A stretch of 64,000 bases of DNA from positions 160,004-224,003 of the forward strand of contig NZ_QLMH01000001.1 in assembly GCF_003259935.1 (NCBI RefSeq), given 5' to 3'. Below the pieces are notes generated by a model. The model had not been told where the DNA came from, ran no database searches, and saw nothing but the letters and a program-made list of their open reading frames with translations. Within the stretch, counting starts at the first letter, position 1. Each line of letters opens with the position of its first letter. The translations under genes and the position numbers were made by a program. Of this stretch, positions 1 to 9,142 are shown in pieces. The DNA comes from Paranoxybacillus vitaminiphilus. GTDB taxonomy: Bacteria; Bacillota; Bacilli; Bacillales; Anoxybacillaceae.

Positions 1-297
1 GTGGAGGCGCTTACATATATTCGCGGACGAAGTTTGCCGGAACAATTTATTATTATTGATGAAGCACAAAATTTAACAAAACATGAAGTAAAAACAATAT
101 TAACGCGTGTCGGGGAAAAAAGTAAAATTGTATTAATGGGAGACCCTGAACAAATTGACCATCCGTACTTAGATGAATATAATAACGGTCTTACTTATGT
201 AGTAGAGAAATTTAAAGAGCAAAAGGTAGCAGGGCATGTTCGATTAATAAAAGGGGAGCGCTCCGGATTAGCGCAGCTTGCAGCCGATTTGTTATAA
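1..297 (+). CDS. ylaK: PhoH-like ATPase, C-terminal end (YlaK type), truncated by window edge
   Basis: Only the last 98 residues lie in the window; the true start is upstream of position 1, so the apparent GTG at base 1 should not be read as the start. The fragment carries a Walker B-like run IIIDEAQNLT near residue 17 followed by a GDPEQID motif, both typical of the PhoH P-loop ATPase domain. Location before ylaL, ylaN and ftsW matches B. subtilis ylaK, whose product has an N-terminal PIN domain and a C-terminal PhoH domain. The PIN part cannot be checked here. The biological role of the family is poorly defined; an RNA-related nucleotide-dependent activity is the usual suggestion. Confidence 0.9.
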   Translation: MEALTYIRGRSLPEQFIIIDEAQNLTKHEVKTILTRVGEKSKIVLMGDPEQIDHPYLDEYNNGLTYVVEKFKEQKVAGHVRLIKGERSGLAQLAADLL

Positions 298-310
298 CGG
301 TAAAACAAAA

Positions 311-366
311 TGGCAGCCCCCTTCGAGCCGCATTTGCTTTAAAGGGAGTCTGCCTTCTTTTTAAGA
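311..366. terminator. Bidirectional terminator between phoH-like gene and ylaL
   Basis: An imperfect stem pairs GGCAG/CTGCC and CCCTT/AAGGG around a loop near 324-340, followed by a T-rich tract on the plus strand. It lies between two convergent genes, so it probably stops transcription from both sides. Confidence 0.55.
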
Positions 367-380
367 TTAAGACGAGCGTT

Positions 381-878
381 TTAAGAAACAATAAACTTGC
401 GAATATGGGTAATCGGTTCATGCTGATTGGAACCATCCCCAAAATAAAAGTGGACAGGCCCGTCTTCTTTCAACGGTTTTCCGTCTTTCGAAAATCCTAA
501 TACGGCTTCATAAGCTTGCTCTAGCGGAATTTGAATTTCTTTATGCTCCGTTACGATGATGAATGTTGTTGCATCAGCAAGCGGCTCTGCATTTCGCAAA
601 AAAGGTTCCAAGCGCATTCCGAATGTCCCGTTGATCACTTTTTCTTTTTCATATGTTTTCTCGGTTTTTAAAGTTGGCGGAAAAACCGCCCCTTCTTGAA
701 TTTCGCGATCCCAATATGCCGAAATTTTTTTTATTTCGTCTTCTTCGTTTTGTTCTTCTTGTTTTGTCTCTGAAAAATATGTTAGCAAGTCCACTTTGCG
801 ATCATCAAAAATCCATACACCGGGATCAAGGGTAATGGAGAACTTCACTTTTCCTGTGATTGGAATAATATTTTCCAT
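381..878 (-). CDS. ylaL: YlaL family protein of unknown function
   Basis: A 165-residue cytoplasmic protein with no signal peptide or membrane segment. I chose the ATG at 878 because a GGGGGAGG ribosome site lies about ten bases before it; a longer reading from 899 would run through that site. The sequence is rich in charged residues with a Glu/Gln/Asp-rich stretch near residues 40-50. Position between the phoH-like gene and ylaN, and the opposite strand, fit ylaL of B. subtilis. The glutaminase gene ylaM found next to it in B. subtilis is absent. No enzymatic function can be assigned from sequence. Confidence 0.75.
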   Translation of the reverse strand: MENIIPITGKVKFSITLDPGVWIFDDRKVDLLTYFSETKQEEQNEEDEIKKISAYWDREIQEGAVFPPTLKTEKTYEKEKVINGTFGMRLEPFLRNAEPLADATTFIIVTEHKEIQIPLEQAYEAVLGFSKDGKPLKEDGPVHFYFGDGSNQHEPITHIRKFIVS

Positions 879-1051
879 ATCATCGATAACCTCCCCCATT
901 TCGCACTATTTCTAGTATAGTAATAAATCATTCATTTGTCATGTGATACATCTATCAGCCAACTCTTTCAACTTGAAATTTTGCTTGTTTCACGTTAACA
1001 TTTAAAGAAGGATTGTGTGTGTAATCGCACGGGGAGAACGGAGGGATCAAT

Positions 1052-1339
1052 GTGACGTCAAATACGGCGATTAATTATCGTGAAAGAGCGTATGCACTTC
1101 TAAAAGCAGATGCTGATAAAATTGTAAAACTTATTCAGGTACAAATGGATAATTTAACAATGCCCCAATGCCCTCTTTATGAAGAAGTGCTCGATACTCA
1201 AATGTTTGGATTATCGCGCGAAATTGATTTTGCCATTCGCCTAGGTCTTGTAGATGAAAAAGAAGGCAAAGCGATTCTTGACCGGTTAGAGCGCGAATTG
1301 TCAAATCTTCATGAAGCGACTGTAAAAAAGCGGGTATAA
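1052..1339 (+). CDS. ylaN: YlaN family iron-homeostasis protein
   Basis: A 95-residue, mostly helical soluble protein of the YlaN/DUF1507 family, starting with GTG after an ACGGAGGG ribosome site. YlaN is conserved and often essential in Bacillales. Published work on the family links it to iron, as a small protein that binds Fe(II) and counteracts Fur repression; that role is taken from family knowledge and nothing here proves it. It sits between ylaL and ftsW as in B. subtilis and is followed by its own terminator, so it is probably monocistronic. Confidence 0.93.
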   Translation: MTSNTAINYRERAYALLKADADKIVKLIQVQMDNLTMPQCPLYEEVLDTQMFGLSREIDFAIRLGLVDEKEGKAILDRLERELSNLHEATVKKRV

Positions 1340-1352
1340 TAACATAAACAGC

Positions 1353-1389
1353 AACTCAAATGGTTGTCAGTCAACCGTTTGAGTTTTTG
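1353..1389 (+). terminator. Intrinsic terminator after ylaN
   Basis: The arms AACTCAAA and TTTGAGTT with inner GGTT/AACC enclose a short loop and run into a T tract. The hairpin starts 13 bases after the ylaN stop. Confidence 0.85.
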
Positions 1390-1474
1390 TATTTTTGCAG
1401 GAAAACGACAGTATGATTCGAACTATTATTATAGTAAAATGAAATAAGTGATTACTAACTAAGGAAGAGGGAAG

Positions 1475-2695
1475 ATGGATAAGCAGTTATTCAAAAAAAT
1501 CGCCAAGTCCTATGACTACCCTTTAATACTTGCTATATTTATGCTTTGTATCTTCGGACTTATTATGATCTATAGCTCCAGCATGATTTCGGCGGTTGTT
1601 CGCTTTGGATTCGAGAGCGATTATTTTTATCAAAAGCAAAAAGTATGGCTTATGATCGGAACTTTTGTTTTTTTCTGTATGATGATTATACCTTACAAAG
1701 TGTTTGCGAAAAAAAAATGGGTATTAACCGTTTTTTTTGGAATGCCTATTGTTTTATTTGCTGTGTTTATTGCCGGGCATACGGCGAATAACGCAACAAG
1801 CTGGTTTAAGTTTGGTTCCTTTAATGTGCAGCCAGCCGAATTTGTTAAATTAGGATTAATTAATTATTTAGCAGCTGTGTTTGCGAACAAACAAAAATCA
1901 CTTTCCCAATCTGATAAGAGGCATGTATTCCCCATTTATTATACTTTATTTATATGTGTGCTTATTGCTGTTCAGCCGGACTTTGGAACCGCCATGATTA
2001 TTTTACTCATTTGTTTCAGTATGATCGTTTCATCAGGAATCCGCTTGAAGCTTTTATTTAAGCAAATTTTATTTTTAAGCATGATTGTCGCTATATTGTC
2101 GCCGTTTTGGCTTCCTGTTTTAGGAGATGAAATTTTTTCAAAAGAGCGAATGTCGCGTATTGATGGATTTCTTGATCCGTTTAAATATGCTGATGATGCA
2201 GGGTTTCATTTGGTGAATTCTTATTTAGCCATTGGCTCAGGCGGCTTAAAAGGGCTTGGATTAGGAGAAAGCATTCAAAAGTATGGTTACTTGCCAGAAG
2301 CACATACGGATTTTATTATGTCAATTATTGCCGAAGAATTAGGGGTATTTGGCGTCTCCTTTGTTATTATATTGCTCTCCTTTATCGTTTTGCGCGGCTT
2401 AATGATTGCAAAAAAGTGCAAAGATGCGTTTGGAAGTTTGCTGGCCATTGGTGTTTCTGCGATGATTGGCATTCAAACGTGCATTAATCTTGGCGGAATC
2501 GCAGGGCTTATCCCGATTACTGGGGTACCGCTGCCTTTGGTCAGTTATGGCGGCTCTTCCCTTCTTCTTCTCATGGCCTCTCTTGGTATGCTTGTCAATA
2601 TATCCATGTTTGTCAAATATGAAGAGAACTATAAAGGGAAAGCAGAGACAACGAATCTTGTGAAAAATTCACAAAAAAGAGGTCTGACTTTTTAA
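1475..2695 (+). CDS. ftsW: Peptidoglycan glycosyltransferase FtsW (vegetative division)
   Basis: A 406-residue SEDS-family polytopic membrane protein with about ten hydrophobic segments. SEDS signatures are visible: the N-terminal YSSS segment, FNVQPAEFVKLG near residue 122, the loop LPEAHTDFIMSIIAEELG near residue 272, and PLPLVSYGGSS near residue 350. FtsW polymerises lipid II glycan strands at the septum with its partner class B PBP (PBP2B, encoded here at 39 kb). The location upstream of pycA matches the B. subtilis copy formerly called ylaO; the sporulation paralogue spoVE lies in the dcw cluster at 48 kb. Start is ATG with a GGAAGAGGG site. Confidence 0.95.
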   Translation: MDKQLFKKIAKSYDYPLILAIFMLCIFGLIMIYSSSMISAVVRFGFESDYFYQKQKVWLMIGTFVFFCMMIIPYKVFAKKKWVLTVFFGMPIVLFAVFIAGHTANNATSWFKFGSFNVQPAEFVKLGLINYLAAVFANKQKSLSQSDKRHVFPIYYTLFICVLIAVQPDFGTAMIILLICFSMIVSSGIRLKLLFKQILFLSMIVAILSPFWLPVLGDEIFSKERMSRIDGFLDPFKYADDAGFHLVNSYLAIGSGGLKGLGLGESIQKYGYLPEAHTDFIMSIIAEELGVFGVSFVIILLSFIVLRGLMIAKKCKDAFGSLLAIGVSAMIGIQTCINLGGIAGLIPITGVPLPLVSYGGSSLLLLMASLGMLVNISMFVKYEENYKGKAETTNLVKNSQKRGLTF

Positions 2696-2760
2696 TAATG
2701 TATTTACAAAATCATTAAATCATTATAGTTTTTATTATAATGAAGGGGGAGAGTAATGAT

Positions 2761-5700
2761 ATGAGTAAAAATCGTCGAATTAACAAAGTCCTTGTAGCAA
2801 ACCGCGGAGAAATTGCCATCCGTGTATTCCGTGCCTGCGTTGAGCTTGGCATTCGTACAGTAGCGATTTATTCAAAAGAGGATGCAGGTTCCTATCATCG
2901 TTATAAGGCAGATGAGGCCTATTTAGTTGGCGAAGGAAAAAAACCGATTGATGCTTATCTAGATATTGAAGGGATTATTGAAATCGCCAAAAGCCATGAT
3001 GTCGATGCCATTCATCCAGGGTATGGATTTCTTTCGGAAAATATTCAATTCGCTAAACGATGCGAGGAAGAAGGAATCATTTTTATTGGTCCCAAACAAG
3101 AGCATCTCGATATGTTTGGTGACAAAGTAAAGGCTCGCCATCAAGCACAATTGGCAGGGATTCCGGTTATTCCTGGAAGCGATGGTCCCGTACATAGCTT
3201 GGAAGAAGTGATTCGTTTTGGCGAGACGTATGGTTATCCGATTATTATTAAAGCAGCATTAGGCGGCGGTGGACGCGGCATGCGCATCGTTCGTTCAAAA
3301 GCGGAAGTAAAACAAGCATATGAGCGGGCGAAATCAGAAGCAAAAGCAGCATTCGGCAGCGATGAAGTATATGTAGAAAAGCTCATCGAAAATCCAAAAC
3401 ATATTGAAGTGCAAATTCTCGGTGACTATGAAGGAAATATTGTTCATTTATATGAACGCGACTGTTCCGTGCAGCGCCGCCATCAAAAAGTAGTCGAAGT
3501 CGCACCAAGCGTGTCATTATCTGATCAGCTTCGCCAGGAAATTTGCGAAGCGGCTGTCAAACTAATGAAAAATGTAAATTATGTCAATGCCGGTACGGTT
3601 GAGTTTTTAGTATCTGGCGATAAGTTTTACTTTATCGAAGTGAATCCTCGCATTCAAGTAGAACACACCATTACGGAAATGGTTACAGGAATTGATATTG
3701 TTCAGTCACAAATTTTAATTGCGGAAGGCCATTCGCTTCACAGTGATGTGGTTGGCATTCCAAAACAGGAAGATATTCATGTTCACGGATACGCGATTCA
3801 ATCGCGGGTTACAACAGAGGATCCGTTAAACAACTTTATGCCGGATACGGGGAAAATTATGGCCTATCGCTCCGGAGGCGGATTTGGCGTCCGTTTAGAT
3901 GCAGGAAATGGGTTCCAGGGAGCGGTTATTACACCATACTATGACTCATTGCTTGTGAAATTATCCACATGGGCATTGACATTTGAGCAAGCGGCAAAAA
4001 AAATGCTGCGTAATTTGCGGGAATTCCGAATTCGTGGAATTAAAACAAACATTCCATTTTTAGAAAACGTCGTGCAACACCCAAAATTTTTAACAGGAGA
4101 GTACGACACTTCGTTTATTGATTCAACGCCCGAACTATTTATCTTCCCGAAAAGAAAAGACCGCGGCACAAAGATGTTAACGTATATCGGTACGGTAACC
4201 GTCAATGGCTTTCCGGGAATCGGAAAGAAAAAGAAGCCGGTATTTGAAAAGCCGCGCATTCCAAAAGTAAAGCATTCTGAGCCGATTCCAAGCGGAACAA
4301 AACAAATTCTCGAAGAACGTGGAGCAGAAGGTCTTGTTCAATGGGTGAAAGAACAGAAGAAAGTATTATTAACGGACACAACATTCCGCGATGGGCATCA
4401 ATCGCTTTTAGCAACGCGCGTGCGCACGACCGATTTAGTACACATTGCCGAACCTACAGCAAGGTTATTGCCGAATTTGTTCTCACTTGAAATGTGGGGA
4501 GGAGCGACATTTGACGTTGCCTATCGTTTCTTAAAAGAAGATCCGTGGGATCGCTTGCTCAAGCTTCGTGAACGAATTCCGAACTTGCTGTTCCAAATGT
4601 TATTGAGAGCGTCTAATGCGGTTGGATACAAAAACTATCCGGACAATGTCATTCGCGAGTTTGTCGAGAAATCAGCACATGCCGGAATCGATGTATTCCG
4701 CATTTTTGACAGCTTAAACTGGGTAAAAGGCATGACGGTTGCTATTGATGCGGTGCGGCAGACAGGAAAAATTGCCGAAGCGGCGATTTGTTACACAGGT
4801 GATATTTTAGATCCGACGCGCACGAAGTATAATTTGGATTATTATAAAAACCTTGCTAAAGAATTAGAGCAGGCAGGCGCACATATTTTAGGCATTAAAG
4901 ACATGGCCGGTCTTTTAAAACCGCAGGCAGCGTATGTATTAATTTCGACGTTGAAAGAGACGGTGGATATTCCGATTCATCTTCATACGCACGACACAAG
5001 CGGCAACGGCATCTACACTTATGCAAAAGCGATTGAAGCCGGAGTAGATATTGTTGATGTTGCCGTAAGTTCAATGGCCGGACTAACGTCACAGCCAAGT
5101 GCCAATACACTCTATTATGCGCTTGAAGGAACAGAGCGGATGCCGAATGTCGACATCAATGCATTGGAACAGCTTTCCCGCTACTGGGAAGATGTCCGCA
5201 AATACTATCAAGAGTTTGAAAGCGGCATAAACGCACCGCATACAGAAGTATACATGCATGAAATGCCTGGCGGACAATACAGCAACCTTCAGCAGCAAGC
5301 GAAGGCGGTCGGCCTTGGCGATCGCTGGGATGAGGTAAAAGAGATGTATCGCCGTGTCAATGATATGTTCGGTGATATTGTGAAAGTAACTCCTTCATCG
5401 AAAGTCGTCGGTGATATGGCGCTATATATGGTGCAAAATAACTTGACCGAGCAAGATATTTATGAACGCGGTGAAACGCTTGACTTCCCGGACTCGGTTG
5501 TTGAGCTGTTCGAAGGTTATTTAGGACAGCCGTATGGCGGATTCCCGAAAGAATTGCAGCGCATTATTTTAAAGGGACGCGAACCGATTACAGTACGGCC
5601 AGGAGAACTGTTAGAGCCGGTTGATTTTGAGAAAGTTAAGCAAGAGTTGTTCCATATGCTCGATCGAGAAGTGACTGACTTCGATGCGCTTGCGTATGCT

Positions 5701-6207
5701 TTATATCCAAAAGTGTTCATCGACTACACAAAAACAGTCGAACAATTTGGTGATGTATCCGTGCTGGATACCCCGACATTTTTGTACGGCATGCGCCTCG
5801 GTGAAGAAATTGAGGTGGAGATTGAAAAAGGAAAAACGCTCATCGTCAAGCTTGTTTCCATCGGACAGCCGCAAGCTGACGGAACGCGCGTCGTCTATTT
5901 TGAATTGAACGGACAACCGCGTGAAGTGATTATTAAAGATGAGAGCATTAAAACAACCGTTGCTTCACGCATTAAAGCTGATAAAAATAATCCGAACCAT
6001 ATTGCGGCAACGATGCCGGGAACCGTTGTAAAAGTGTTAGTTGAAAAGGGAGAAAAAGTAAGCAAGGGAGACCATCTCATGATTACCGAAGCAATGAAGA
6101 TGGAAACAACGGTGCAAGCACCATTCGGCGGCATTGTAAAAGATATTTATGTGAAAAATGGAGATGCCATTCAAACCGGCGATTTACTCATAGAATTAAC
6201 AAAATAA
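2761..6207 (+). CDS. pycA: Pyruvate carboxylase
   Basis: Carboxylates pyruvate to oxaloacetate using ATP, bicarbonate and biotin, replenishing the TCA cycle. The 1148-residue length is standard. Domains in order: biotin carboxylase/ATP-grasp (about 1-450, glycine-rich GGGGRGMR near 168), carboxyltransferase (about 525-800, TTFRDGHQS near 540), the PYC/OADA conserved region, and a C-terminal biotinyl domain with EAMKMET and the biotin-accepting Lys near 1112. I prefer the ATG at 2761, nine bases after an AAGGGGGAG site; an ATG seven codons upstream overlaps that site. It is monocistronic, followed by a palindromic repeat. Confidence 0.97.
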   Translation: MSKNRRINKVLVANRGEIAIRVFRACVELGIRTVAIYSKEDAGSYHRYKADEAYLVGEGKKPIDAYLDIEGIIEIAKSHDVDAIHPGYGFLSENIQFAKRCEEEGIIFIGPKQEHLDMFGDKVKARHQAQLAGIPVIPGSDGPVHSLEEVIRFGETYGYPIIIKAALGGGGRGMRIVRSKAEVKQAYERAKSEAKAAFGSDEVYVEKLIENPKHIEVQILGDYEGNIVHLYERDCSVQRRHQKVVEVAPSVSLSDQLRQEICEAAVKLMKNVNYVNAGTVEFLVSGDKFYFIEVNPRIQVEHTITEMVTGIDIVQSQILIAEGHSLHSDVVGIPKQEDIHVHGYAIQSRVTTEDPLNNFMPDTGKIMAYRSGGGFGVRLDAGNGFQGAVITPYYDSLLVKLSTWALTFEQAAKKMLRNLREFRIRGIKTNIPFLENVVQHPKFLTGEYDTSFIDSTPELFIFPKRKDRGTKMLTYIGTVTVNGFPGIGKKKKPVFEKPRIPKVKHSEPIPSGTKQILEERGAEGLVQWVKEQKKVLLTDTTFRDGHQSLLATRVRTTDLVHIAEPTARLLPNLFSLEMWGGATFDVAYRFLKEDPWDRLLKLRERIPNLLFQMLLRASNAVGYKNYPDNVIREFVEKSAHAGIDVFRIFDSLNWVKGMTVAIDAVRQTGKIAEAAICYTGDILDPTRTKYNLDYYKNLAKELEQAGAHILGIKDMAGLLKPQAAYVLISTLKETVDIPIHLHTHDTSGNGIYTYAKAIEAGVDIVDVAVSSMAGLTSQPSANTLYYALEGTERMPNVDINALEQLSRYWEDVRKYYQEFESGINAPHTEVYMHEMPGGQYSNLQQQAKAVGLGDRWDEVKEMYRRVNDMFGDIVKVTPSSKVVGDMALYMVQNNLTEQDIYERGETLDFPDSVVELFEGYLGQPYGGFPKELQRIILKGREPITVRPGELLEPVDFEKVKQELFHMLDREVTDFDALAYALYPKVFIDYTKTVEQFGDVSVLDTPTFLYGMRLGEEIEVEIEKGKTLIVKLVSIGQPQADGTRVVYFELNGQPREVIIKDESIKTTVASRIKADKNNPNHIAATMPGTVVKVLVEKGEKVSKGDHLMITEAMKMETTVQAPFGGIVKDIYVKNGDAIQTGDLLIELTK

Positions 6208-6220
6208 ATAATAATAAGGA

Positions 6221-6312
6221 TTTGACTTATGAGTGTCTGACCTCACGCATGACTCAATCCATTGTTATAATTATGACTGTGGGGTCTGACAATTGCTTTT
6301 AGACAGACTCAG
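6221..6312 (+). repeat. Palindromic intergenic repeat, family A (degenerate copy)
   Basis: It starts 14 bases after the pycA stop and contains the family core GTGTCTGACCTCACGC and the matching GTGGGGTCTGAC. The outer arms found in other copies are eroded here. It probably contributes to termination after pycA. See the family finding for the other members. Confidence 0.65.
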
Positions 6313-6431
6313 CGTTTCTTATGTATGATTTATGTGTTGACAAGTATCTAAAAAATGATGAAACAAACATGTCAACTTTATATTTAGAAGGAGTGGACTT
6401 TGATTATATAATTAAAGATAAAAATAAATTT

Positions 6432-6524
6432 TTTACGGGAGCTTGTGGAATCAGGCTGAGAGTACGACTAATCCGTCGTTGACCGTTTGAACCTGTTGGG
6501 TAATGCCAGCGTAGGGAAAGTGAT
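6432..6524 (+). promoter_or_regulatory. TPP riboswitch (thi box)
   Basis: The conserved landmarks are all present: CTGAGAG at about 6457, GAACCTGTTGGGTAATGCC from about 6489, and the closing AGCGTAGGGAAAGT. It precedes the thiamine salvage genes thiM-thiD-thiE and is followed at once by an intrinsic terminator. The expected mechanism is that bound thiamine pyrophosphate favours termination and represses the operon. Confidence 0.96.
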
Positions 6525-6536
6525 AAGGGGCTAATA

Positions 6537-6567
6537 GGCACTTTGCTTACGCGCAAAGTGCCTTTTT
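6537..6567 (+). terminator. Riboswitch-controlled terminator
   Basis: A perfect 10-bp stem, GGCACTTTGC with GCAAAGTGCC, is followed by five T residues directly downstream of the TPP aptamer. It is the likely expression platform for the thi operon. Confidence 0.92.
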
Positions 6568-6580
6568 CATCTTTGAAAAT

Positions 6581-6721
6581 ATGATAAAGCAGCGCGAAAT
6601 CATTGACAGCATCCTTCAGTTTATGAAGAAGGAACGTTGTTCAGAAGATGAGTTTCATCATTATGCTTTGAAGTTGTTTGCTTATCAATATAAAAACAAT
6701 ATTCCGTATTGTATGTATTGA
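6581..6721 (+). pseudogene. 46-codon reading frame between riboswitch and thiM, possible gene remnant
   Basis: An open frame from ATG 6581 to TGA 6719-6721 encodes a 46-residue amphipathic peptide with no clear ribosome site. Its character (short N-terminal helix, then FHHYALKLFAYQYKNNIPY) reminds me of the N-terminus of Bacillaceae phenylacetate-CoA ligase/LuxE-like synthetases, with the remainder missing. That resemblance is from memory. It could equally be a short leader ORF or chance. It occupies the space between the riboswitch terminator and thiM. Confidence 0.3.
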
Positions 6722-6732
6722 AAGGATGAAAT

Positions 6733-7545
6733 GTGATTATGCAGATACAAGAAATTGTAAAAACGTTAGAAAAAGTGCGTCAAGTGAATCCGCTTATCCA
6801 TAATATTACGAATGTTGTTGTGACAAATTTTACTGCTAACGGTCTTTTAGCATTAGGCGCTTCGCCAGTGATGGCGTATGCTAAAGAAGAAGTGGCTGAT
6901 ATGGCAAAAATGGCGGGAGCGCTCGTGCTTAATATTGGCACGCTAAATGAAACAGAAATCGAAGCGATGCTCATTGCAGGAAAATCAGCGAATGAGAATG
7001 GGGTACCGGTGATTTTTGATCCGGTCGGCGCAGGTGCCACCGCTTATCGAACAGAAACGGCAAGAAAAATTGTTAAAGAAGTGAAAATTTCAATTATAAG
7101 AGGAAATGCCGCTGAGATTGCCAATGTAATAGGAGAAAATTGGGTCATTAAAGGCGTCGATGCGCAAGAAGGAAACGGAGATATTATTGCCTTAGCGAAA
7201 AAAGCGGCACAGCAATTAGGAACGGTTGTTGTGATTACTGGTAAAGAGGACGTCGTTACCGATGGTGACACAACATACGTCATCCATAACGGTCATCCGA
7301 TTTTAACAAAAGTAACGGGGACAGGCTGCTTGTTAACTTCGGTGATTGGAGCGTTCGCAGCAGTTGAGAAAGACTTGCTTTTAGCGGCTGTCTCTGCGCT
7401 TGTCAGTTACGGGGTGGCTGCTGAAGTAGCAGCAAATAAAAAAGGGGAAGAAGGACCAGGAAGTTTTCAAATCGAATTTTTAAACGAGCTCGCCAAAGTA
7501 GGTACTGCGGAAATTAGCCAATATGGCTCGATTGAAAAAAGATGA
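6733..7545 (+). CDS. thiM: Hydroxyethylthiazole kinase
   Basis: Phosphorylates 4-methyl-5-(2-hydroxyethyl)thiazole with ATP so that salvaged thiazole can be joined to HMP-PP. The 270-residue length is normal and the ribokinase-like fold is evident: [24 protein letters not shown] near residue 25, DPVGAGAT near 95, and TGTGCLL near 195 carrying the catalytic Cys/Gly-rich anion hole. Start is GTG 6733, six bases after AAAGGA; ATG 6739 is a possible alternative. First gene of the TPP-controlled operon; thiD begins 20 bases after its stop. Confidence 0.95.
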   Translation: MIMQIQEIVKTLEKVRQVNPLIHNITNVVVTNFTANGLLALGASPVMAYAKEEVADMAKMAGALVLNIGTLNETEIEAMLIAGKSANENGVPVIFDPVGAGATAYRTETARKIVKEVKISIIRGNAAEIANVIGENWVIKGVDAQEGNGDIIALAKKAAQQLGTVVVITGKEDVVTDGDTTYVIHNGHPILTKVTGTGCLLTSVIGAFAAVEKDLLLAAVSALVSYGVAAEVAANKKGEEGPGSFQIEFLNELAKVGTAEISQYGSIEKR

Positions 7546-7565
7546 GTTTGCAAGGGGGAATCGCC

Positions 7566-8387
7566 ATGAAGAAGGTGTACAAAGCGTTAACAATTGCCGG
7601 TTCTGATAGCGGCGGCGGGGCCGGCATTCAAGCCGATTTAAAAACGTTTCAAGAGTTAAAAGTTTTTGGGATGTCCGCGTTAACTGCGGTTACCGCGCAA
7701 AATACACTTGGAGTACAAGGGGTATACCCTTTATCGGTAGAGGCTGTTAAGCAGCAAATTGAATCGATTGGAACCGATTTAGGAGCAGATGCTGTTAAAA
7801 CAGGAATGCTTTTCAGCAGCGAAATCATTCAAGCAGTTGCTGAAAAGATTAAACAATTTGGGTGGAAAAATATTGTCGTCGATCCTGTCATGATTGCTAA
7901 AGGCGGGGCTCCACTTTTGCAAGATGAAGCGGTAAGTGCCTTGAAAAACGATTTGCTTCCGCTGGCAACCGTCATTACGCCTAATATTCCCGAGGCGGAA
8001 GTGTTAACGGCAATGACGATCCGCACATTAGAAGACCGCCAAAAAGCAGCCAAACGTTTACATGAGCTAGGTGTAAAATATGTCGTTATTAAAGGCGGTC
8101 ATGATGAAGGAGAAAGTGAAGCGGTTGATCTATTATATGATGGTGAGGAATTTTCTTATTTTAAAAGCAAAAGAGTGAAGACGAAGCATACACATGGAAC
8201 AGGCTGCACATTTGCTGCAGCGATTACGGCTGAACTGGCAAAGGGCAGCAATGTAAAGGAAGCGGTACAAACAGCGAAAGATTTTATTCAAGCAGCGATT
8301 GAAAACGAATTAGGAATAGGGCACGGCCATGGACCGACCAATCATTGGGCTTATCGAGAGAAAAAGAGTGTTTACGAAAATGGGTGA
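7566..8387 (+). CDS. thiD: Hydroxymethylpyrimidine (phosphate) kinase
   Basis: Catalyses the phosphorylations of HMP to HMP-PP in thiamine synthesis and salvage; some Bacillaceae paralogues also act on pyridoxine. The 273-residue protein begins TIAGSDSGGGAGIQADLKTF, the classical substrate-binding start of ThiD, and has HTHGTGCTFAAAI near residue 210 with the catalytic Cys. The ATG at 7566 is chosen because AAGGGGGAA lies five bases before it; the longer frame from 7542 would overlap thiM and include that site. thiE follows three bases after the stop. Confidence 0.95.
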   Translation: MKKVYKALTIAGSDSGGGAGIQADLKTFQELKVFGMSALTAVTAQNTLGVQGVYPLSVEAVKQQIESIGTDLGADAVKTGMLFSSEIIQAVAEKIKQFGWKNIVVDPVMIAKGGAPLLQDEAVSALKNDLLPLATVITPNIPEAEVLTAMTIRTLEDRQKAAKRLHELGVKYVVIKGGHDEGESEAVDLLYDGEEFSYFKSKRVKTKHTHGTGCTFAAAITAELAKGSNVKEAVQTAKDFIQAAIENELGIGHGHGPTNHWAYREKKSVYENG

Positions 8388-8390
8388 TGA

Positions 8391-9053
8391 GTGTTGGCGA
8401 GAATTTCGAATGAGAAAATGAGACAGTTATTAAAAGTTTATTTTATTATGGGAAGTAATAACTGTAAAAAGGACCCTTTGAAAGTGATAACAGAAGCGCT
8501 TGATGGCGGAATTACGCTGTTTCAATTTCGCGAAAAAGGGAAAGATGCTTTAACCGGGGCGAAAAAGTACGCGCTTGCGAAAGAAATTCAAAGCATTTGT
8601 AAAAAATATAACGTTCCTTTTATCGTAAACGATGATGTTGATTTAGCAATTGCGCTCGATGCCGATGGTGTGCATATCGGACAGGAAGACGAGTCAGCCG
8701 AGCGTGTCCGTGAAAAAATTGGCGATAAAATTCTTGGTGTTTCCGTTCATAATCTTGAGGAAGCGCGTAAAGCCATTGCGCAAGGGGCGGATTATGTTGG
8801 AGTAGGTCCCATTTTTCCTACAAAAACAAAAGAAGACGCCAAAGAAGTGCAAGGTACTTCCCTTATTCTGTCTCTCAGAAAGAACGGGATTCAAATCCCG
8901 ATGGTTGGGATTGGCGGCATTAACACAGAAAATGCAAGAGAGGTAATAAAAGCGGGGGCTGATGGTGTTTCTGTTATAACGGCGATTAGTTTGGCACCAT
9001 CTCCTTTTGAAAGCGCCAAGCAATTAGTTATGACTGTTAATGAATGTTTATAA
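8391..9053 (+). CDS. thiE: Thiamine-phosphate synthase
   Basis: Joins HMP-PP and thiazole phosphate to thiamine monophosphate. The 220-residue TIM-barrel protein shows the family landmarks [37 protein letters not shown] and VGIGGI. The start is GTG 8391 (or TTG 8394), which aligns with the known B. subtilis N-terminus. It is the last gene of the operon and is followed by a strong bidirectional terminator that it shares with the convergent ctaA. Confidence 0.95.
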   Translation: MLARISNEKMRQLLKVYFIMGSNNCKKDPLKVITEALDGGITLFQFREKGKDALTGAKKYALAKEIQSICKKYNVPFIVNDDVDLAIALDADGVHIGQEDESAERVREKIGDKILGVSVHNLEEARKAIAQGADYVGVGPIFPTKTKEDAKEVQGTSLILSLRKNGIQIPMVGIGGINTENAREVIKAGADGVSVITAISLAPSPFESAKQLVMTVNECL

Positions 9054-9109
9054 GGGATATGCGTTGAAATAGTTGCTGGGATAAGGAAAAAGCAATCGAT
9101 TGCTTTAAG

Positions 9110-9142
9110 AATAAAAAACGAGGGGGTCCCTCGTTTTTTATT
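9110..9142. terminator. Bidirectional terminator between thiE and ctaA
   Basis: A near-perfect palindrome, AATAAAAAACGAGGG with CCCTCGTTTTTTATT, has T-runs on both strands. Its right arm overlaps the ctaA stop codon (complement 9138-9140). Confidence 0.95.
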
